Shown one piece after another: positions 1 to 8,509 of a DNA stretch of 46,278 nt. The translations under genes and the position numbers were made by a program. This DNA comes from an uncultured Pseudomonadota bacterium (GTDB lineage: Bacteria > Myxococcota_A > Bradymonadia > Bradymonadales > Bradymonadaceae). Below the pieces are notes generated by a model, which was given only the letters and a program-made list of their open reading frames with translations, had not been told where the DNA came from and made no database searches. The stretch covers positions 1 to 46,278 of the forward strand of contig CATLTV010000017.1 in the NCBI GenBank assembly GCA_950059285.1, written 5' to 3'. Each line of letters starts with the position of its first letter. Positions within the stretch are counted from its first letter, which is position 1.

Positions 1-42
1 CTGTTGCATCCGCAACAGGCCGCCCCTTGCCCCTTTGTCTGG

Positions 43-71
43 TTGCGACGACAGGCAAATCAAACTAGGAT
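43..71 (+). promoter_or_regulatory. Candidate sigma70-like promoter for the lipoprotein pair
   Basis: TTGCGA at 43-48 and TAGGAT at 66-71 are separated by 17 bases. Each matches 4 of 6 consensus positions. The pair lies 45 bases before the start of the first lipoprotein gene. A short hairpin at 1-18 (CTGTTGC/GCAACAG with a 4-base loop) precedes it and may be the tail of a terminator from outside the window. The promoter call rests on the match alone. Confidence 0.3.
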
Positions 72-116
72 GGCTCCTGGTTTATGACTATTACAATCAT
101 GTCAGGGAGAGTGTGA

Positions 117-563
117 ATGAAGAGCATTTGGGCAGGGTTGCTTGGGGTGATTCCCTTGTTACTTGTAACCACAGCATGTGGTCCACAGGCAGAGGACTTT
201 AGCGGTACATATCTTGGTACTCTGGAGCGTACAGAAACACGCGGAGCGCAGATCTTTATGCAGACCAGGGAGTCGTACCTTGTGTATATCGCACCAGGCG
301 AGCGTAAGGAGGCTCTGATTCAGTTTCGTAATGAGTGTGCTGTGCGCGCTCAGGTGGACAAGGATGGCACGTTTGAGATCAGTAATCAGGCGTGTAAGGA
401 GACACTTGATTCAAGTTCTCTTGATGCGACTGTCAACGGGAGCGGTACTCTTTCAGAGAGTGGAGAGCTGACATTGAATCTCACGCTTGAAGGCACAGCC
501 AGCTTAAACACCGATTCCTACGACTACACCTCAACAGAGAGCTTTACAGGAGGTCTCCAATGA
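117..563 (+). CDS. Small lipoprotein, first of a tandem paralogous pair
   Basis: A 148-residue protein with a lipoprotein signal: a basic/hydrophobic N-terminus, then lipobox VTTAC with the acylated cysteine near residue 21. The mature part begins CGPQAEDFSGTYLGT and carries two further cysteines (ECAVRAQ and NQACKET), which could form a disulfide. AGGGAG at 104-109 supports the ATG start. The next gene overlaps by 4 bases (ATGA) and encodes a clear relative: same length class, the same CGP..ED start, the same GxYxGTxER block and the same cysteine pair. I do not recognise the family. The likely location is the inner leaflet of the outer membrane or the periplasm. The predicted mature domain is small and probably beta-rich. 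Confidence 0.8.
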   Translation: MKSIWAGLLGVIPLLLVTTACGPQAEDFSGTYLGTLERTETRGAQIFMQTRESYLVYIAPGERKEALIQFRNECAVRAQVDKDGTFEISNQACKETLDSSSLDATVNGSGTLSESGELTLNLTLEGTASLNTDSYDYTSTESFTGGLQ

Positions 564-1021
564 TAAGAACGCCAGTGAAAGCGATGGCCGTCATGTGCGC
601 CTTGACCCTGTGTGCGTGTGGACCACTTGGAGAAGATCTCTGGGGGAGTTACGATGGCACAAGCGAGCGGTACAACGCGACAAACTTTGGGATGACCACA
701 CAAACTGTGGAGGATGTGATCTCGGTCACGCCCAAGTCAGGCAGTGAAGATGTTGTACTTGTTGGGCTTGAGTCAAACTGTGTAATTGAAGCGACGTTTT
801 CCAAGGATGGCGCGCTCTCCTTCACCAATCAAGTGTGTACTTTTGGTGCAACAAACAGCACGGACACCTGGGTGTATGAAGGGACAGGTCAGGTTGAGGA
901 CGATAAGCTCACGCTTGAACTCAAGGGGTCGTTTGAGCGCGTTTACAAGGCAGGACCTGCGATGTTGCCACCTCTTGAGGGAAATCATCGCCTGACGTTT
1001 AGCGGCACGCGTACATATTGA
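560..1021 (+). CDS. Small lipoprotein, second of a tandem paralogous pair
   Basis: A 153-residue lipoprotein with lipobox TLCAC and a mature N-terminus CGPLGEDLWGSYDGT. It aligns by eye with the preceding gene over most of its length: EDLWGSYDGTSER against EDFSGTYLGTLER, and FTNQVC against ISNQAC. This suggests a recent local duplication. The start ATG overlaps the upstream stop (ATGA at 560-563), so the two are probably translationally coupled. It ends 17 bases from the stop of the convergent surf1 gene, with no visible terminator between them. The function is unknown. The duplication is seen in the sequence; the location is inferred from the signal. Confidence 0.8.
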   Translation: MIRTPVKAMAVMCALTLCACGPLGEDLWGSYDGTSERYNATNFGMTTQTVEDVISVTPKSGSEDVVLVGLESNCVIEATFSKDGALSFTNQVCTFGATNSTDTWVYEGTGQVEDDKLTLELKGSFERVYKAGPAMLPPLEGNHRLTFSGTRTY

Positions 1022-1038
1022 TTGATATGTGGGGGGCG

Positions 1039-1836
1039 CTAGCTGTGTATTGTCTTTGGTTTGCGTTGAGCAAAGCTACCAATGACACCAAAAGATGCGC
1101 CAAGATAAAGCAGCAGCAGCGCCCCCGCTGTACTGTACCAAAAGAGATAATACCCCTGGTGACGCTCCGCAGTCATGTAGGGTTTGGTGATCGATGTATT
1201 GCTCGCCAGGGGGAAGGGTTTACCGCTGTGAGATTCATTGAGGACAAGCACCGCAGGTGTGTGTCCCATGGCGTAGGGAGTTTGTGTCAGGAGCTCTTGG
1301 ATGTCATAGGTGTACCACTGTGACAGGGAGTCCTTGATGGACAGCTCCTTGTTTTTGATCGCCAATCTGTTGCGAGTATCTGCAATGTTCTGGGGTAAGA
1401 TATAGAGCAGACCTGTGTAGGTTTGTGGCTGAGCATAGTTGGGTTTGATTTCTTGTGCGACCTCGGGACCGTTATCAAAAGGGACCCAACCAAGATTTGC
1501 CCAGATGGCGCGGTTATCACTGGTGACAAGAGGGGCTGCGAGCCAGAAGCCAGGGCGATGTTCGTACTGTCTGTGTTTGAACAACACCGCGTAATCCATG
1601 TCGAGTTTTCCAGAGATGGAGATGACACGGTAGCTCAAGTCACGCAGGTCTTTTGGCTCTTCAGGGAGCGCATCAATCGCCAGAGGGGGGAGGTCTGCTT
1701 TTTTGGCGAGTTGGTCTTCAATCTCTAGCTTTTCATAGTAGCGCTGTAGCTGCCATGTCCCGAGGCTGATCAGGATGATCAGCCCAACGATAGTGGCCAG
1801 AGTTGGGATAAGTTTTGGTCTGAATTTTTGAAGCAC
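1039..1836 (-). CDS. surf1: SURF1 family cytochrome oxidase biogenesis protein
   Basis: A 265-residue protein with the SURF1 layout: an N-terminal membrane helix (about residues 9-27) ending in the family motif LGTWQLQR, a periplasmic domain with GFWLAAPL and NLGWVPFD, and a C-terminal helix (about residues 231-253, YLFWYSTAGALLLLYLG). SURF1 proteins deliver or hold heme a during assembly of heme-copper oxidase subunit I. This is the last gene of the oxidase operon, which fits an assembly role. The start is GTG at 1836, ten bases after the small membrane protein. A 9-bp perfect inverted repeat with a GGA loop (1764-1784) lies in the codons of the first helix. Confidence 0.93.
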   Translation of the reverse strand: MLQKFRPKLIPTLATIVGLIILISLGTWQLQRYYEKLEIEDQLAKKADLPPLAIDALPEEPKDLRDLSYRVISISGKLDMDYAVLFKHRQYEHRPGFWLAAPLVTSDNRAIWANLGWVPFDNGPEVAQEIKPNYAQPQTYTGLLYILPQNIADTRNRLAIKNKELSIKDSLSQWYTYDIQELLTQTPYAMGHTPAVLVLNESHSGKPFPLASNTSITKPYMTAERHQGYYLFWYSTAGALLLLYLGASFGVIGSFAQRKPKTIHS

Positions 1837-1846
1837 AGAGCGTGGC

Positions 1847-1984
1847 TCAGGATGATGGGAGTGACGAGGAGATCGCGATAATAATAAGGGAGGTAAAGAA
1901 CAGGACCAGCAGAGCAGCCGTGATGAGGTTGCGTTTACGAATTGTGGCCTGATGTTGTTCGTGATCGTGTTGGGATGTCATCAT
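1847..1984 (-). CDS. 45-residue single-helix membrane protein in the oxidase operon
   Basis: A short ORF that starts with ATGATG, overlapping the ctaG stop as ATGA, and ends ten bases before surf1. The protein begins MMTSQHDHEQHQ, which is histidine/glutamine rich. It continues with a basic turn (IRKRN), a hydrophobic helix of about 19 residues (LITAALLVLFFTSLIIIA) and a short serine tail. The size, single helix and position between two oxidase assembly genes suggest a small oxidase subunit or assembly helper, like the tiny subunits of other heme-copper oxidases. I do not recognise a named family. The overlap and tight spacing are strong evidence that it is translated. Confidence 0.65.
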   Translation of the reverse strand: MMTSQHDHEQHQATIRKRNLITAALLVLFFTSLIIIAISSSLPSS

Positions 1985-2586
1985 TGACCCTGTTGTTTCT
2001 TACGTGCGCGCTCCTTGAGCGTGCGTTCAAAGGTGCTGTCCATATTGAAGAAGGTGTAGGCCAGAGTCACCTCGGTGATCTCTGCGGGCATGGCAGGATC
2101 GAACCAGAAGACAAGAGGCATCTCGACAGACTCACCCGCCTTGAGCTCTTGCTCTTGGAAGCAGAAGCATTCAATCTTTTTGAAGAACTCGCCAGCCTCT
2201 GGGGGGTTGATATCGTAGACAGCCTTACCTGTGATACTTCCCTGGACATCGAGGTTTTTGGCGTGGAACTTGACCATTTTGCGTTCGCCAGGGTGAATGC
2301 TGACATTGGGCTCAAGAGGTTTGAATTCCCAGGGGAGCTGGCGGTTGACGTTGGTCGTGAGTCTGACTCGAATGGTACGAGACGAGTCTACCTTGACATC
2401 AACGTAGGTGTCGGTGTCGCCAGCGGACCATGAGGAGCCGCCAGGATCGATGCTATCACAGACCATGCGATAGAGGGGAATGGAGACGATCGCAAAGATA
2501 AATGAGGCGATGATAATGCCGATCAGAAATTTGAGCGTGCGTCGGTTCTTTTCATCCAGAGAGTTGACGTGTGGTTCTGTTGCCAT
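1981..2586 (-). CDS. ctaG: Cytochrome c oxidase assembly protein CtaG/Cox11
   Basis: A 201-residue Cox11-type copper chaperone that inserts CuB into oxidase subunit I. One N-terminal membrane helix (about residues 18-39) is followed by PLYRMVC and an immunoglobulin-like periplasmic domain. The copper-binding motif CFCF is present in KIECFCFQEQ, followed by the family block MPLVFWFDP. The length is normal. It is encoded between ctaB and a small membrane protein in the oxidase operon. Its stop overlaps the next start (ATGA). Confidence 0.95.
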   Translation of the reverse strand: MATEPHVNSLDEKNRRTLKFLIGIIIASFIFAIVSIPLYRMVCDSIDPGGSSWSAGDTDTYVDVKVDSSRTIRVRLTTNVNRQLPWEFKPLEPNVSIHPGERKMVKFHAKNLDVQGSITGKAVYDINPPEAGEFFKKIECFCFQEQELKAGESVEMPLVFWFDPAMPAEITEVTLAYTFFNMDSTFERTLKERARKKQQGQ

Positions 2587-2628
2587 GTCGTCGAGATCCT
2601 TCAGGGGGATATGTGAGCGTCGTAGAAC

Positions 2629-3663
2629 TTACTTGGGGTTCACCGAGAGGTTTTGTTGTCTGAGCTCCTGGATATGTTTTTCAGTTTCCTGAGCGCGCAG
2701 ACGTTTGGCTTCAGCCTCAATGCTCATGAGGTAGCCTTCTTCAGTGAAGTGTGTGGTGTAGACCGCGTCCACGCTCATCGCACCAAAGATGAGCGCGAGG
2801 TAGAGGATGGAGTAGGCAAAGGTTTTCTTGGCCCACTTTTCGGTGTCCTTGGAGAACGCAAGTCGGATACAGAAGTAGGCAAAGCCAGCACCAAGAGCAA
2901 TTGAGGAGATAAGGTACACAAGGCCCATGGTGCTCATGACAGCGAGCAGAGTTGTACAACCAAGAAGCAGCATGGTGTAGACGAGCATCTGGAAGATGGT
3001 GGTGTGGTGTCCCTGTACGACAGGCATCATGGGGACGCCAGCTTTACCGTATTCAATGTCTTTGTAGAGCGCCAGAGCCCAGAAGTGTGGGGGGGTCCAG
3101 AGGAAGATGAGCGCAAAGATAAGCCATGCGGCAGCGCTGAGCTCACCTGTCACGGCAGCCCACCCGATGAGAGGAGGGAACGCACCAGCAGCGCCACCAA
3201 TGACAATATTTTGGGGCGTGCTACGCTTGAGCCACATGGTGTAGATCACCACATAAAACACGTGTCCACATACGCCCATGAGCGCAGCCAGAGGATTTGC
3301 AAAGTAGGTCAGGATGAGCACGCCAAGTAGGCCAATGCTTGCCGAGAAGATGAGCGCTTCTTTGGTGTTCAGGCGGCCAGTAACAAGTGGTCGGTGCGCT
3401 GTGCGGTTCATGATCTGATCGATGTCTTGATCCCACACCATGTTGATTGCGTTTGCGCTACCACACACCAGAGTTGTGCCAAGAAGGGTCCAGAGCATGA
3501 GGTCAAGCCGAGGCATGCCTTGAGATGCGACGACCATGGTACACACGGTGGTCAAGACAAGGAGTCGCAAGATACCAGGCTTCATCAACTCGTAGAATGC
3601 ACGAGCTTTGGAGGACAGGTTCAGGCTTTGTTCTGGCTGGGAGGGTAGAGTGGTTGATGACAT
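2629..3663 (-). CDS. ctaB: Protoheme IX farnesyltransferase (heme O synthase)
   Basis: A 344-residue UbiA-superfamily membrane prenyltransferase that farnesylates heme b to heme O, the precursor of heme a. The first aspartate motif is visible in NAINMVWDQDIDQIMNRT, followed by HRPL. The second conserved region is YKDIEYGKAGVPMMPV. Eight or nine hydrophobic helices follow one another. The C-terminus has a charged helical tail (about residues 312-344) rich in Glu, Lys and Arg that goes beyond the usual family end. It lies downstream of coxD, separated by a 13-bp hairpin. Confidence 0.95.
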   Translation of the reverse strand: MSSTTLPSQPEQSLNLSSKARAFYELMKPGILRLLVLTTVCTMVVASQGMPRLDLMLWTLLGTTLVCGSANAINMVWDQDIDQIMNRTAHRPLVTGRLNTKEALIFSASIGLLGVLILTYFANPLAALMGVCGHVFYVVIYTMWLKRSTPQNIVIGGAAGAFPPLIGWAAVTGELSAAAWLIFALIFLWTPPHFWALALYKDIEYGKAGVPMMPVVQGHHTTIFQMLVYTMLLLGCTTLLAVMSTMGLVYLISSIALGAGFAYFCIRLAFSKDTEKWAKKTFAYSILYLALIFGAMSVDAVYTTHFTEEGYLMSIEAEAKRLRAQETEKHIQELRQQNLSVNPK

Positions 3664-3769
3664 GATGCGTACTCGCTCAGGCTAGAGAGAAGCGCGATGC
3701 TTGTAGGTAGTATGTATCCAGGGGATGTGATGCAGCGAACATGCTGCAAGGTATCGACATAGATGCAGA

Positions 3770-3799
3770 AAGAGCCTGAGATTTGTATCTCAGGCTCTT
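3770..3799 (-). terminator. 13-bp perfect hairpin between coxD and ctaB
   Basis: AAGAGCCTGAGAT pairs perfectly with ATCTCAGGCTCTT around a 4-base loop. In the direction of transcription it lies 68 bases after the coxD stop and 106 bases before ctaB. Only a weak U-rich stretch (CTTTCT) follows. It could be a partial terminator that lowers expression of the assembly genes, or an RNA stabiliser or processing site. Confidence 0.55.
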
Positions 3800-3867
3800 A
3801 GAATGTCTAGTAGATTTGTCATTATGATGCAATGTCAAATTTACCAAAATCAGGTCAGTCCAAGTAC

Positions 3868-4200
3868 TTACCAGGGGAAGAGTCCGACGGTAAGGAAGAC
3901 CGAGAAGATGAAGGGTGTGCATCCGATCAGCACGATCAGAGGACGCTCGTCTACGAGGTGCATGTAGAACCAGGCCACACAGTATGTTTTGGCGATAGCG
4001 AGAGCTATGAGCAAAACGATAGAGAGGTTGCGGCTAAAGACTGGGTCAAAGATGCTGTTTTCGCGTGGGCCTGTAGGGCCATGAGCCATCTCAGGGATGA
4101 AGACCTCAACAAGAGTCAGTCCAAGAAGGACCGCCCAGATAATCATGTAGGAGACATTGAGTTCAATGCCACCAATTGTACGTGTTTTATCGTGAGCCAT
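3868..4200 (-). CDS. coxD: Cytochrome c oxidase subunit IV (prokaryotic type)
   Basis: A 110-residue membrane protein with three predicted helices (about residues 17-35, 60-80 and 86-106). It contains the family-like block IAKTYCVAWFYMHL, typical of the small fourth subunit of bacterial aa3/caa3 oxidases. It follows coxC with an 80-base gap that holds only a weak 5-bp hairpin (4225-4239). Its role in the enzyme is structural. The assignment rests on size, helix pattern, the motif and gene order. Confidence 0.85.
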   Translation of the reverse strand: MAHDKTRTIGGIELNVSYMIIWAVLLGLTLVEVFIPEMAHGPTGPRENSIFDPVFSRNLSIVLLIALAIAKTYCVAWFYMHLVDERPLIVLIGCTPFIFSVFLTVGLFPW

Positions 4201-4280
4201 GGCGTTGTTTTATCCTGTATCTTAAGGGCGCGAGGCCCTGAATCTATAAAATCAAAGCGAGTGATTACTTTGGCGTTGGT

Positions 4281-4913
4281 TCAGATGAGGTACACAAAGG
4301 TGAAGACCAGAATCCAGACCAAATCCACAAAGTGCCAGTAAAGACCTGCAATCTCGACCAGAGAAGCGTTCCCCTGGTGAATCTTGCCACTGCGCATGCC
4401 AAGGAACATGATGAGGTTGTAGATCACGCCAACTGCCACGTGACAGCCATGGAAGCCAGTCAAGCAGAAGAAGGTCGCTGCGAAGTTGACGTTCTTGATG
4501 TCGCCATTAAAGAAGATGTCTTTAATCAGGTGCGTCCATTCAAAGCCCTGGATACCGAGGAAGAAGAGTCCTCCGATGATGGTGGCGAGCATCCAGTTTT
4601 GTGCGGTCTTCATGTTGCCTTTGAGGGCAGCAGCAAGAGAGTGCACCATGGAGACGCTTGAGCACACGAGGATGAATGTGTTGAACGCGGTCAACTGAAT
4701 ACCAACTTGGCCAAATGTGTCGTAGGGGTAGGGCCAGGGGATATCTGCCCCTCCGCCAACGCCCCAGCGAAGTCGTGCGTAGCCTGCGAGGAAACCAGCG
4801 AAGGTCATCGCGTCCATCACGAGGAAGGTCCACATACCGAGTTTGCCGTGAACGACCCCGAGGGACTCTTCGCCAAGTGGGGGATGGAGTTCTTCAAGCG
4901 CTGTACTTGCCAT
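4281..4913 (-). CDS. coxC: Cytochrome c oxidase subunit III
   Basis: A 210-residue protein of the short, five-helix form of subunit III. The family signatures GMWTFLVMDAMTF, GIQGFEWTHL, FFCLTGFHGCHVAVG and the C-terminal GLYWHFVDLVWILVF are all visible. The glutamate in the FEW segment corresponds to the conserved lipid-pocket region. The protein supports subunit I stability and proton uptake. An 8-bp hairpin (CAAAGAAG/CTTCTTTG, 4937-4956) lies 23 bases upstream of the start codon, and AGGATC precedes the ATG. Confidence 0.95.
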   Translation of the reverse strand: MASTALEELHPPLGEESLGVVHGKLGMWTFLVMDAMTFAGFLAGYARLRWGVGGGADIPWPYPYDTFGQVGIQLTAFNTFILVCSSVSMVHSLAAALKGNMKTAQNWMLATIIGGLFFLGIQGFEWTHLIKDIFFNGDIKNVNFAATFFCLTGFHGCHVAVGVIYNLIMFLGMRSGKIHQGNASLVEIAGLYWHFVDLVWILVFTFVYLI

Positions 4914-5071
4914 GAGAAGTGATCCTGATAGTTGAACAAAGAAGAAGGCTTCTTTGGTTAGAGACTTGGTAAAAACAAAGAGCGCACCGTGTGGTGAGTT
5001 ATTCTCAGATTCAGGGGCTCTTAATGCGTTGTCTTACTTAATGTGAATTGACTTTGAATACAAGCAAAAGT

Positions 5072-5110
5072 CAGGCAGGAGCGCGTCCAGTGAGGTGATG
5101 CTCCTGCCTG
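5072..5110 (-). other. 11-bp intercistronic hairpin between coxA and coxC
   Basis: CAGGCAGGAGC (5072-5082) pairs with GCTCCTGCCTG (5100-5110) around a 17-base loop. It begins 18 bases after the coxA stop. No T-run follows on the coding strand, so it does not look like a standard intrinsic terminator. It is one of a series of hairpins in the junctions of this operon. Confidence 0.6.
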
Positions 5111-5127
5111 CCAGATGCTTTGATGTC

Positions 5128-6810
5128 TTACTCAGCAGGTTGAGGATGTGCATCGTGAGATGCAGGTCCGTGTCCTCGCTCCACAGGCTCCCAGACGGGA
5201 TCTTCATCAAAGTTATGATGGGGAGGAGGAGAGGAGAGTGCCCACTCAAGTGTCTTGGCATCCTTCCATGGGTTTGCTGTAGCAGCGACTTTACGCTTCA
5301 AGCTCAGTGCGATGTTTGCAAAGAGGATGAGCTGTGCAGCTGCCAGCGCGAAGGAACCAAGGCTGGAGACAAGGTTAAGGTCAGCAAAGGATGGATCGTA
5401 GTCGAAGTAACGACGAGGCATACCTTTGACACCCAGGTAGTGCTGAACAAAGAAGGTCACGTTGATGAAGATGGTGGTCAGCCAGAAGTGAATTCTGCCA
5501 AGACGCTCATCATACATAAGGCCTGTGATCTTTGGCCACCAGAAGTAGAAGCCAGCGAAGATGGTCATCAATGCACCAGCCACGAGCACGTAGTGAATGT
5601 GCGCGACGACGTAGTAGGTGTCGTGAAGCTCGATGTCGACGGGCACACTGGCGAGTGTCACACCAGAAAGACCACCGATGGTGAACATGATGAGGAAGCC
5701 TGTGGCAAACAACATGGGGGTATCAAACTTCAAGCTGCCGCCCCACATGGTGCCAAGCCAGCTGAAGATTTTGATGCCTGTAGGAACCGCAATAAGCATG
5801 GTCAAGAACATGAAGCCTGCGCGGACCTCGGTGGCGATACCAGAGGTGAACATGTGGTGAGCCCACACAACGAAGCCGAGGACAGCAATTGCGATCATGG
5901 ACCACACCATCACGCTGTAACCGAAGATAGGCTTACGTGAGAAGGTGGGGATGATTTCGCTGATGATACCAAAGCCAGGCATAATCATGATGTACACAGC
6001 AGGGTGTGAGTAGAACCAGAACAAGTGCTGGTAAAGGATGGGGTCACCACCACCTTGTGGTGAGAAGAAGCTAAACAGCTCGGGCATAGTACGCTCAAGC
6101 TGAAGCATCAACATGGCGCTAGAAAGCACAGGTGTGGATGCGAGGATGAGGAAACTTGTGACAACCAGAGCCCATGTGAACAGGGGAAGCTGGAAGAATG
6201 TCATATTCTTGCAGCGCATGTTAAACACGGTGGAGAGGAAGTTCACAGCACCCATGGTCGAGCTTGTTCCCACAAGGATAACGCCCATGATCCAGAGGTC
6301 AGCACCAATGTTGCTGTTATAAGCGGCTGTGGACAGTGGTGGGTATGCGGTCCAACCGAAGTCGGGAGGAACAACGAGGTCCACACCAAATACCTGGAAG
6401 AGAACGGAAGAGAATGTGATCAAGGCTGCGGGAGGAAGGATCCAGAACGCACACAGGTTAAGTTTTGGGAACGCCATATCAGGTGCGCCAATTTGAATGG
6501 GCACGAGGAAGTTCGCAAAGCCTGTGTAAAGCGGGATGATGAAGAAGAAGATCATCGCCGTCGCATGCATCCCAGGAAGGGTCATATAGGTTGCATCAGA
6601 TACGAATGTGGGTCCTGGTGCAGCCAACTCGATACGAATAGCGAGTGATTCGGCCAGTCCGACCAATCCCATAATAATGGAGAAGATGATGTACATGACA
6701 CCAATACGCTTGGCGTCAGTCGAACAGAACCACTCCTTGAGGTAGACCCACGTGGAGGTTTCTGCCTCTTTTGTCAGTGGGGCGAGGTATCCCTTTGCAG
6801 TAGTGCTCAT
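5128..6810 (-). CDS. coxA: Cytochrome c oxidase subunit I, A2-type
   Basis: A 560-residue heme-copper oxygen reductase subunit with 12 or more helices. The heme a ligand is in PGMHATAM. The CuB ligands are in YSHPAVY (residues 267-273) and WAHHMFT, and the heme ligands in VAHIHYV. The K-channel lysine is in PTGIKIFSW and the D-channel aspartate in GAPDMAFP. The D-channel glutamate of A1 enzymes (HPEVY) is Ala here, and Tyr-Ser precede the histidine. This YSHP pattern defines the A2 subtype, as in Rhodothermus and Thermus caa3 oxidases. I chose ATG at 6810 because AAGGAA precedes it and the 18 codons upstream are not conserved. Gene order coxB-A-C-D is standard. Confidence 0.97.
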   Translation of the reverse strand: MSTTAKGYLAPLTKEAETSTWVYLKEWFCSTDAKRIGVMYIIFSIIMGLVGLAESLAIRIELAAPGPTFVSDATYMTLPGMHATAMIFFFIIPLYTGFANFLVPIQIGAPDMAFPKLNLCAFWILPPAALITFSSVLFQVFGVDLVVPPDFGWTAYPPLSTAAYNSNIGADLWIMGVILVGTSSTMGAVNFLSTVFNMRCKNMTFFQLPLFTWALVVTSFLILASTPVLSSAMLMLQLERTMPELFSFFSPQGGGDPILYQHLFWFYSHPAVYIMIMPGFGIISEIIPTFSRKPIFGYSVMVWSMIAIAVLGFVVWAHHMFTSGIATEVRAGFMFLTMLIAVPTGIKIFSWLGTMWGGSLKFDTPMLFATGFLIMFTIGGLSGVTLASVPVDIELHDTYYVVAHIHYVLVAGALMTIFAGFYFWWPKITGLMYDERLGRIHFWLTTIFINVTFFVQHYLGVKGMPRRYFDYDPSFADLNLVSSLGSFALAAAQLILFANIALSLKRKVAATANPWKDAKTLEWALSSPPPHHNFDEDPVWEPVERGHGPASHDAHPQPAE

Positions 6811-6846
6811 GATGTTAGATTCCTTGAGGGGGACAGTGTATGACAG

Positions 6847-6878
6847 GGCAGGTCGTCCATTCACTGGCGAGACCTGCC
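6847..6878 (-). other. 8-bp intercistronic hairpin between coxB and coxA
   Basis: GGCAGGTC (6847-6854) pairs with GACCTGCC (6871-6878) around a 16-base loop. It lies between the coxB stop and the coxA ribosome binding site. No T-run follows. It belongs to the same set of junction hairpins as those at 3770, 5072, 8685, 10399, 11891 and 15031. Confidence 0.5.
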
Positions 6879-6901
6879 TCTCGTTATAATCTGACTAATC
6901 G

Positions 6902-8509
6902 TTACTTGGTGACTTCTTTGCGAATACGTGCGACCTCTGCAGGCTGCACTGCGCTGGCATCATTGCCAAATGACTTGCGGGTGTATGTGATGATTGCTGC
7001 GATCTCACGATCGGTCATGGACTGTCCCATGGCTGATTTTGCCTGGGTTCCATTGACGAGCATCGATACATAACCAGGAACGTCGCTCAGTGCCTTGGGG
7101 CTGTTGGCAAGTTTGGCAGAACCCTTCTTACCATCAGCGCCGTGACAGGTGACACATGCAGCGTAGATCTTCTCGCCTTCAGAAATGAGGTCTTGCTCGG
7201 GCACAGGGATTGCTCCGCCTGCCGAGAATGCAGGGTAGCCCAGAGATTCACGTACTTCAGCGACCAACTTGGAGTCGACTTCACCGCCAGCGTTACCCCA
7301 GCTTGTACGTTCGTGGTTCACCACAGCAGCAACTTCATCGTCGTTGAGGACGTTGAACCAGGGCTGCATTACACCGTTGTACTCAACACCCTTGACTGTG
7401 ACTGCTCCCTTGAGACCTTCCAGGACAACCTGAACGTGACGACGTTTGTTCTCATCGTTGTCTTCTGTGACCCATTCAGAGCCAGCAAGAGGGGGGAACT
7501 GTCCAGCGATACCAGCGCCTTCAAGGCCGTGACAGGATGCACACTTGGAGTCGTAGATCTCCTTGCCGTCCACTTCCTTGTCTCCGCCATTTTTCTGATC
7601 TTCAAGCCACTGTGCGAAGCTTGCAGGTGTCATGGCGACAACACGGAAGTACATGTCGTAGTGACCTTTACCACACAGCTCTGTACACATGCCGCGGTAT
7701 TCCACAGCGTCGTACTTGGCGTACTTGTCATCGACTTTACGGCTTGCAGCAAGATAGGTTACGCGCTGCTCAAGACCCGATGTGTTGGGGTGACGCTCTT
7801 CGGTCTGAACAAGGCTCAGCGCGTTGAGTGTTTGTCTGATGACTGTGTTATCGCTACGTGTTGTGCCAAGCTTGGCAGGTGTGTTGCCTTCAAGGTTGGG
7901 CTCGATGCCCACCTGGTTGACAGGACCATCAGCGTTGACCCACCAGTAGTTGAAGCGTCCAGGGACAGCATCCATCTTGATACCGAGCTCAGGCACAAAC
8001 AGTGAGTGGATGACATCTTTTGAGGTGATGTCCAATTTTACGTTTGTGTAAGCAGGGATCACAAGGTCTTCGGTGATGAACCCACCGTGGTCAGGGTAGC
8101 GGAACTGCCAGTCCCACTGGTATGCGATCGCTTCGACAGTCATTTTGGTTTCGGGAAGTTTCTCCACGTACCACATGGTGTCGATGGTTTTGATACCGAT
8201 GAAGACCTGGATCAAACTTGCAGCGAGCAAGAGTCCCATTTCTACCTTCATGTTACCATGAATTTGCTCGGGGTTTTCATCCTCGCTCTTACGTCGGAAA
8301 CGCAAGATGGCGCCAAAAAGTACGGCGCACACAAGGACGAAGATCACAAAACAGATCTTTGCAAGGATATTGTAAAGGTCTGCGATTTCCCTACCACTTG
8401 GAGACTCCAGGGAGGTGAAGTCACCTGCACCTGGAATTGCCATGGCGATTCCAGGAATAAGCAATGCGGTAAGCAAGGCGAGCACTGTTGTTATAGTGCA
8501 CTTGTTCAT
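6902..8509 (-). CDS. coxB: Cytochrome c oxidase subunit II with two fused cytochrome c domains
   Basis: About 535 residues. A signal peptide (MNKCTITTVLALL...GIAMA) is followed by two membrane helices and a CuA cupredoxin domain. CuA ligands are visible: His in DVIHSLF and the cluster C-TEL-C-GKG-H-YD-M. Two heme c sites follow, CASCH and CVTCH, about 130 residues apart, so this is a caa3-like subunit with a double cytochrome tail. An extra segment of about 70 residues sits inside the cupredoxin domain, between WWVNAD and the YRGMC strand, where most homologues have only a short turn. Starts further upstream (ATG 8539, GTG 8548) are possible; I chose 8509 because it gives a normal signal peptide. 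It is the first oxidase gene and follows the tri-heme cytochrome. Confidence 0.95.
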   Translation of the reverse strand: MNKCTITTVLALLTALLIPGIAMAIPGAGDFTSLESPSGREIADLYNILAKICFVIFVLVCAVLFGAILRFRRKSEDENPEQIHGNMKVEMGLLLAASLIQVFIGIKTIDTMWYVEKLPETKMTVEAIAYQWDWQFRYPDHGGFITEDLVIPAYTNVKLDITSKDVIHSLFVPELGIKMDAVPGRFNYWWVNADGPVNQVGIEPNLEGNTPAKLGTTRSDNTVIRQTLNALSLVQTEERHPNTSGLEQRVTYLAASRKVDDKYAKYDAVEYRGMCTELCGKGHYDMYFRVVAMTPASFAQWLEDQKNGGDKEVDGKEIYDSKCASCHGLEGAGIAGQFPPLAGSEWVTEDNDENKRRHVQVVLEGLKGAVTVKGVEYNGVMQPWFNVLNDDEVAAVVNHERTSWGNAGGEVDSKLVAEVRESLGYPAFSAGGAIPVPEQDLISEGEKIYAACVTCHGADGKKGSAKLANSPKALSDVPGYVSMLVNGTQAKSAMGQSMTDREIAAIITYTRKSFGNDASAVQPAEVARIRKEVTK

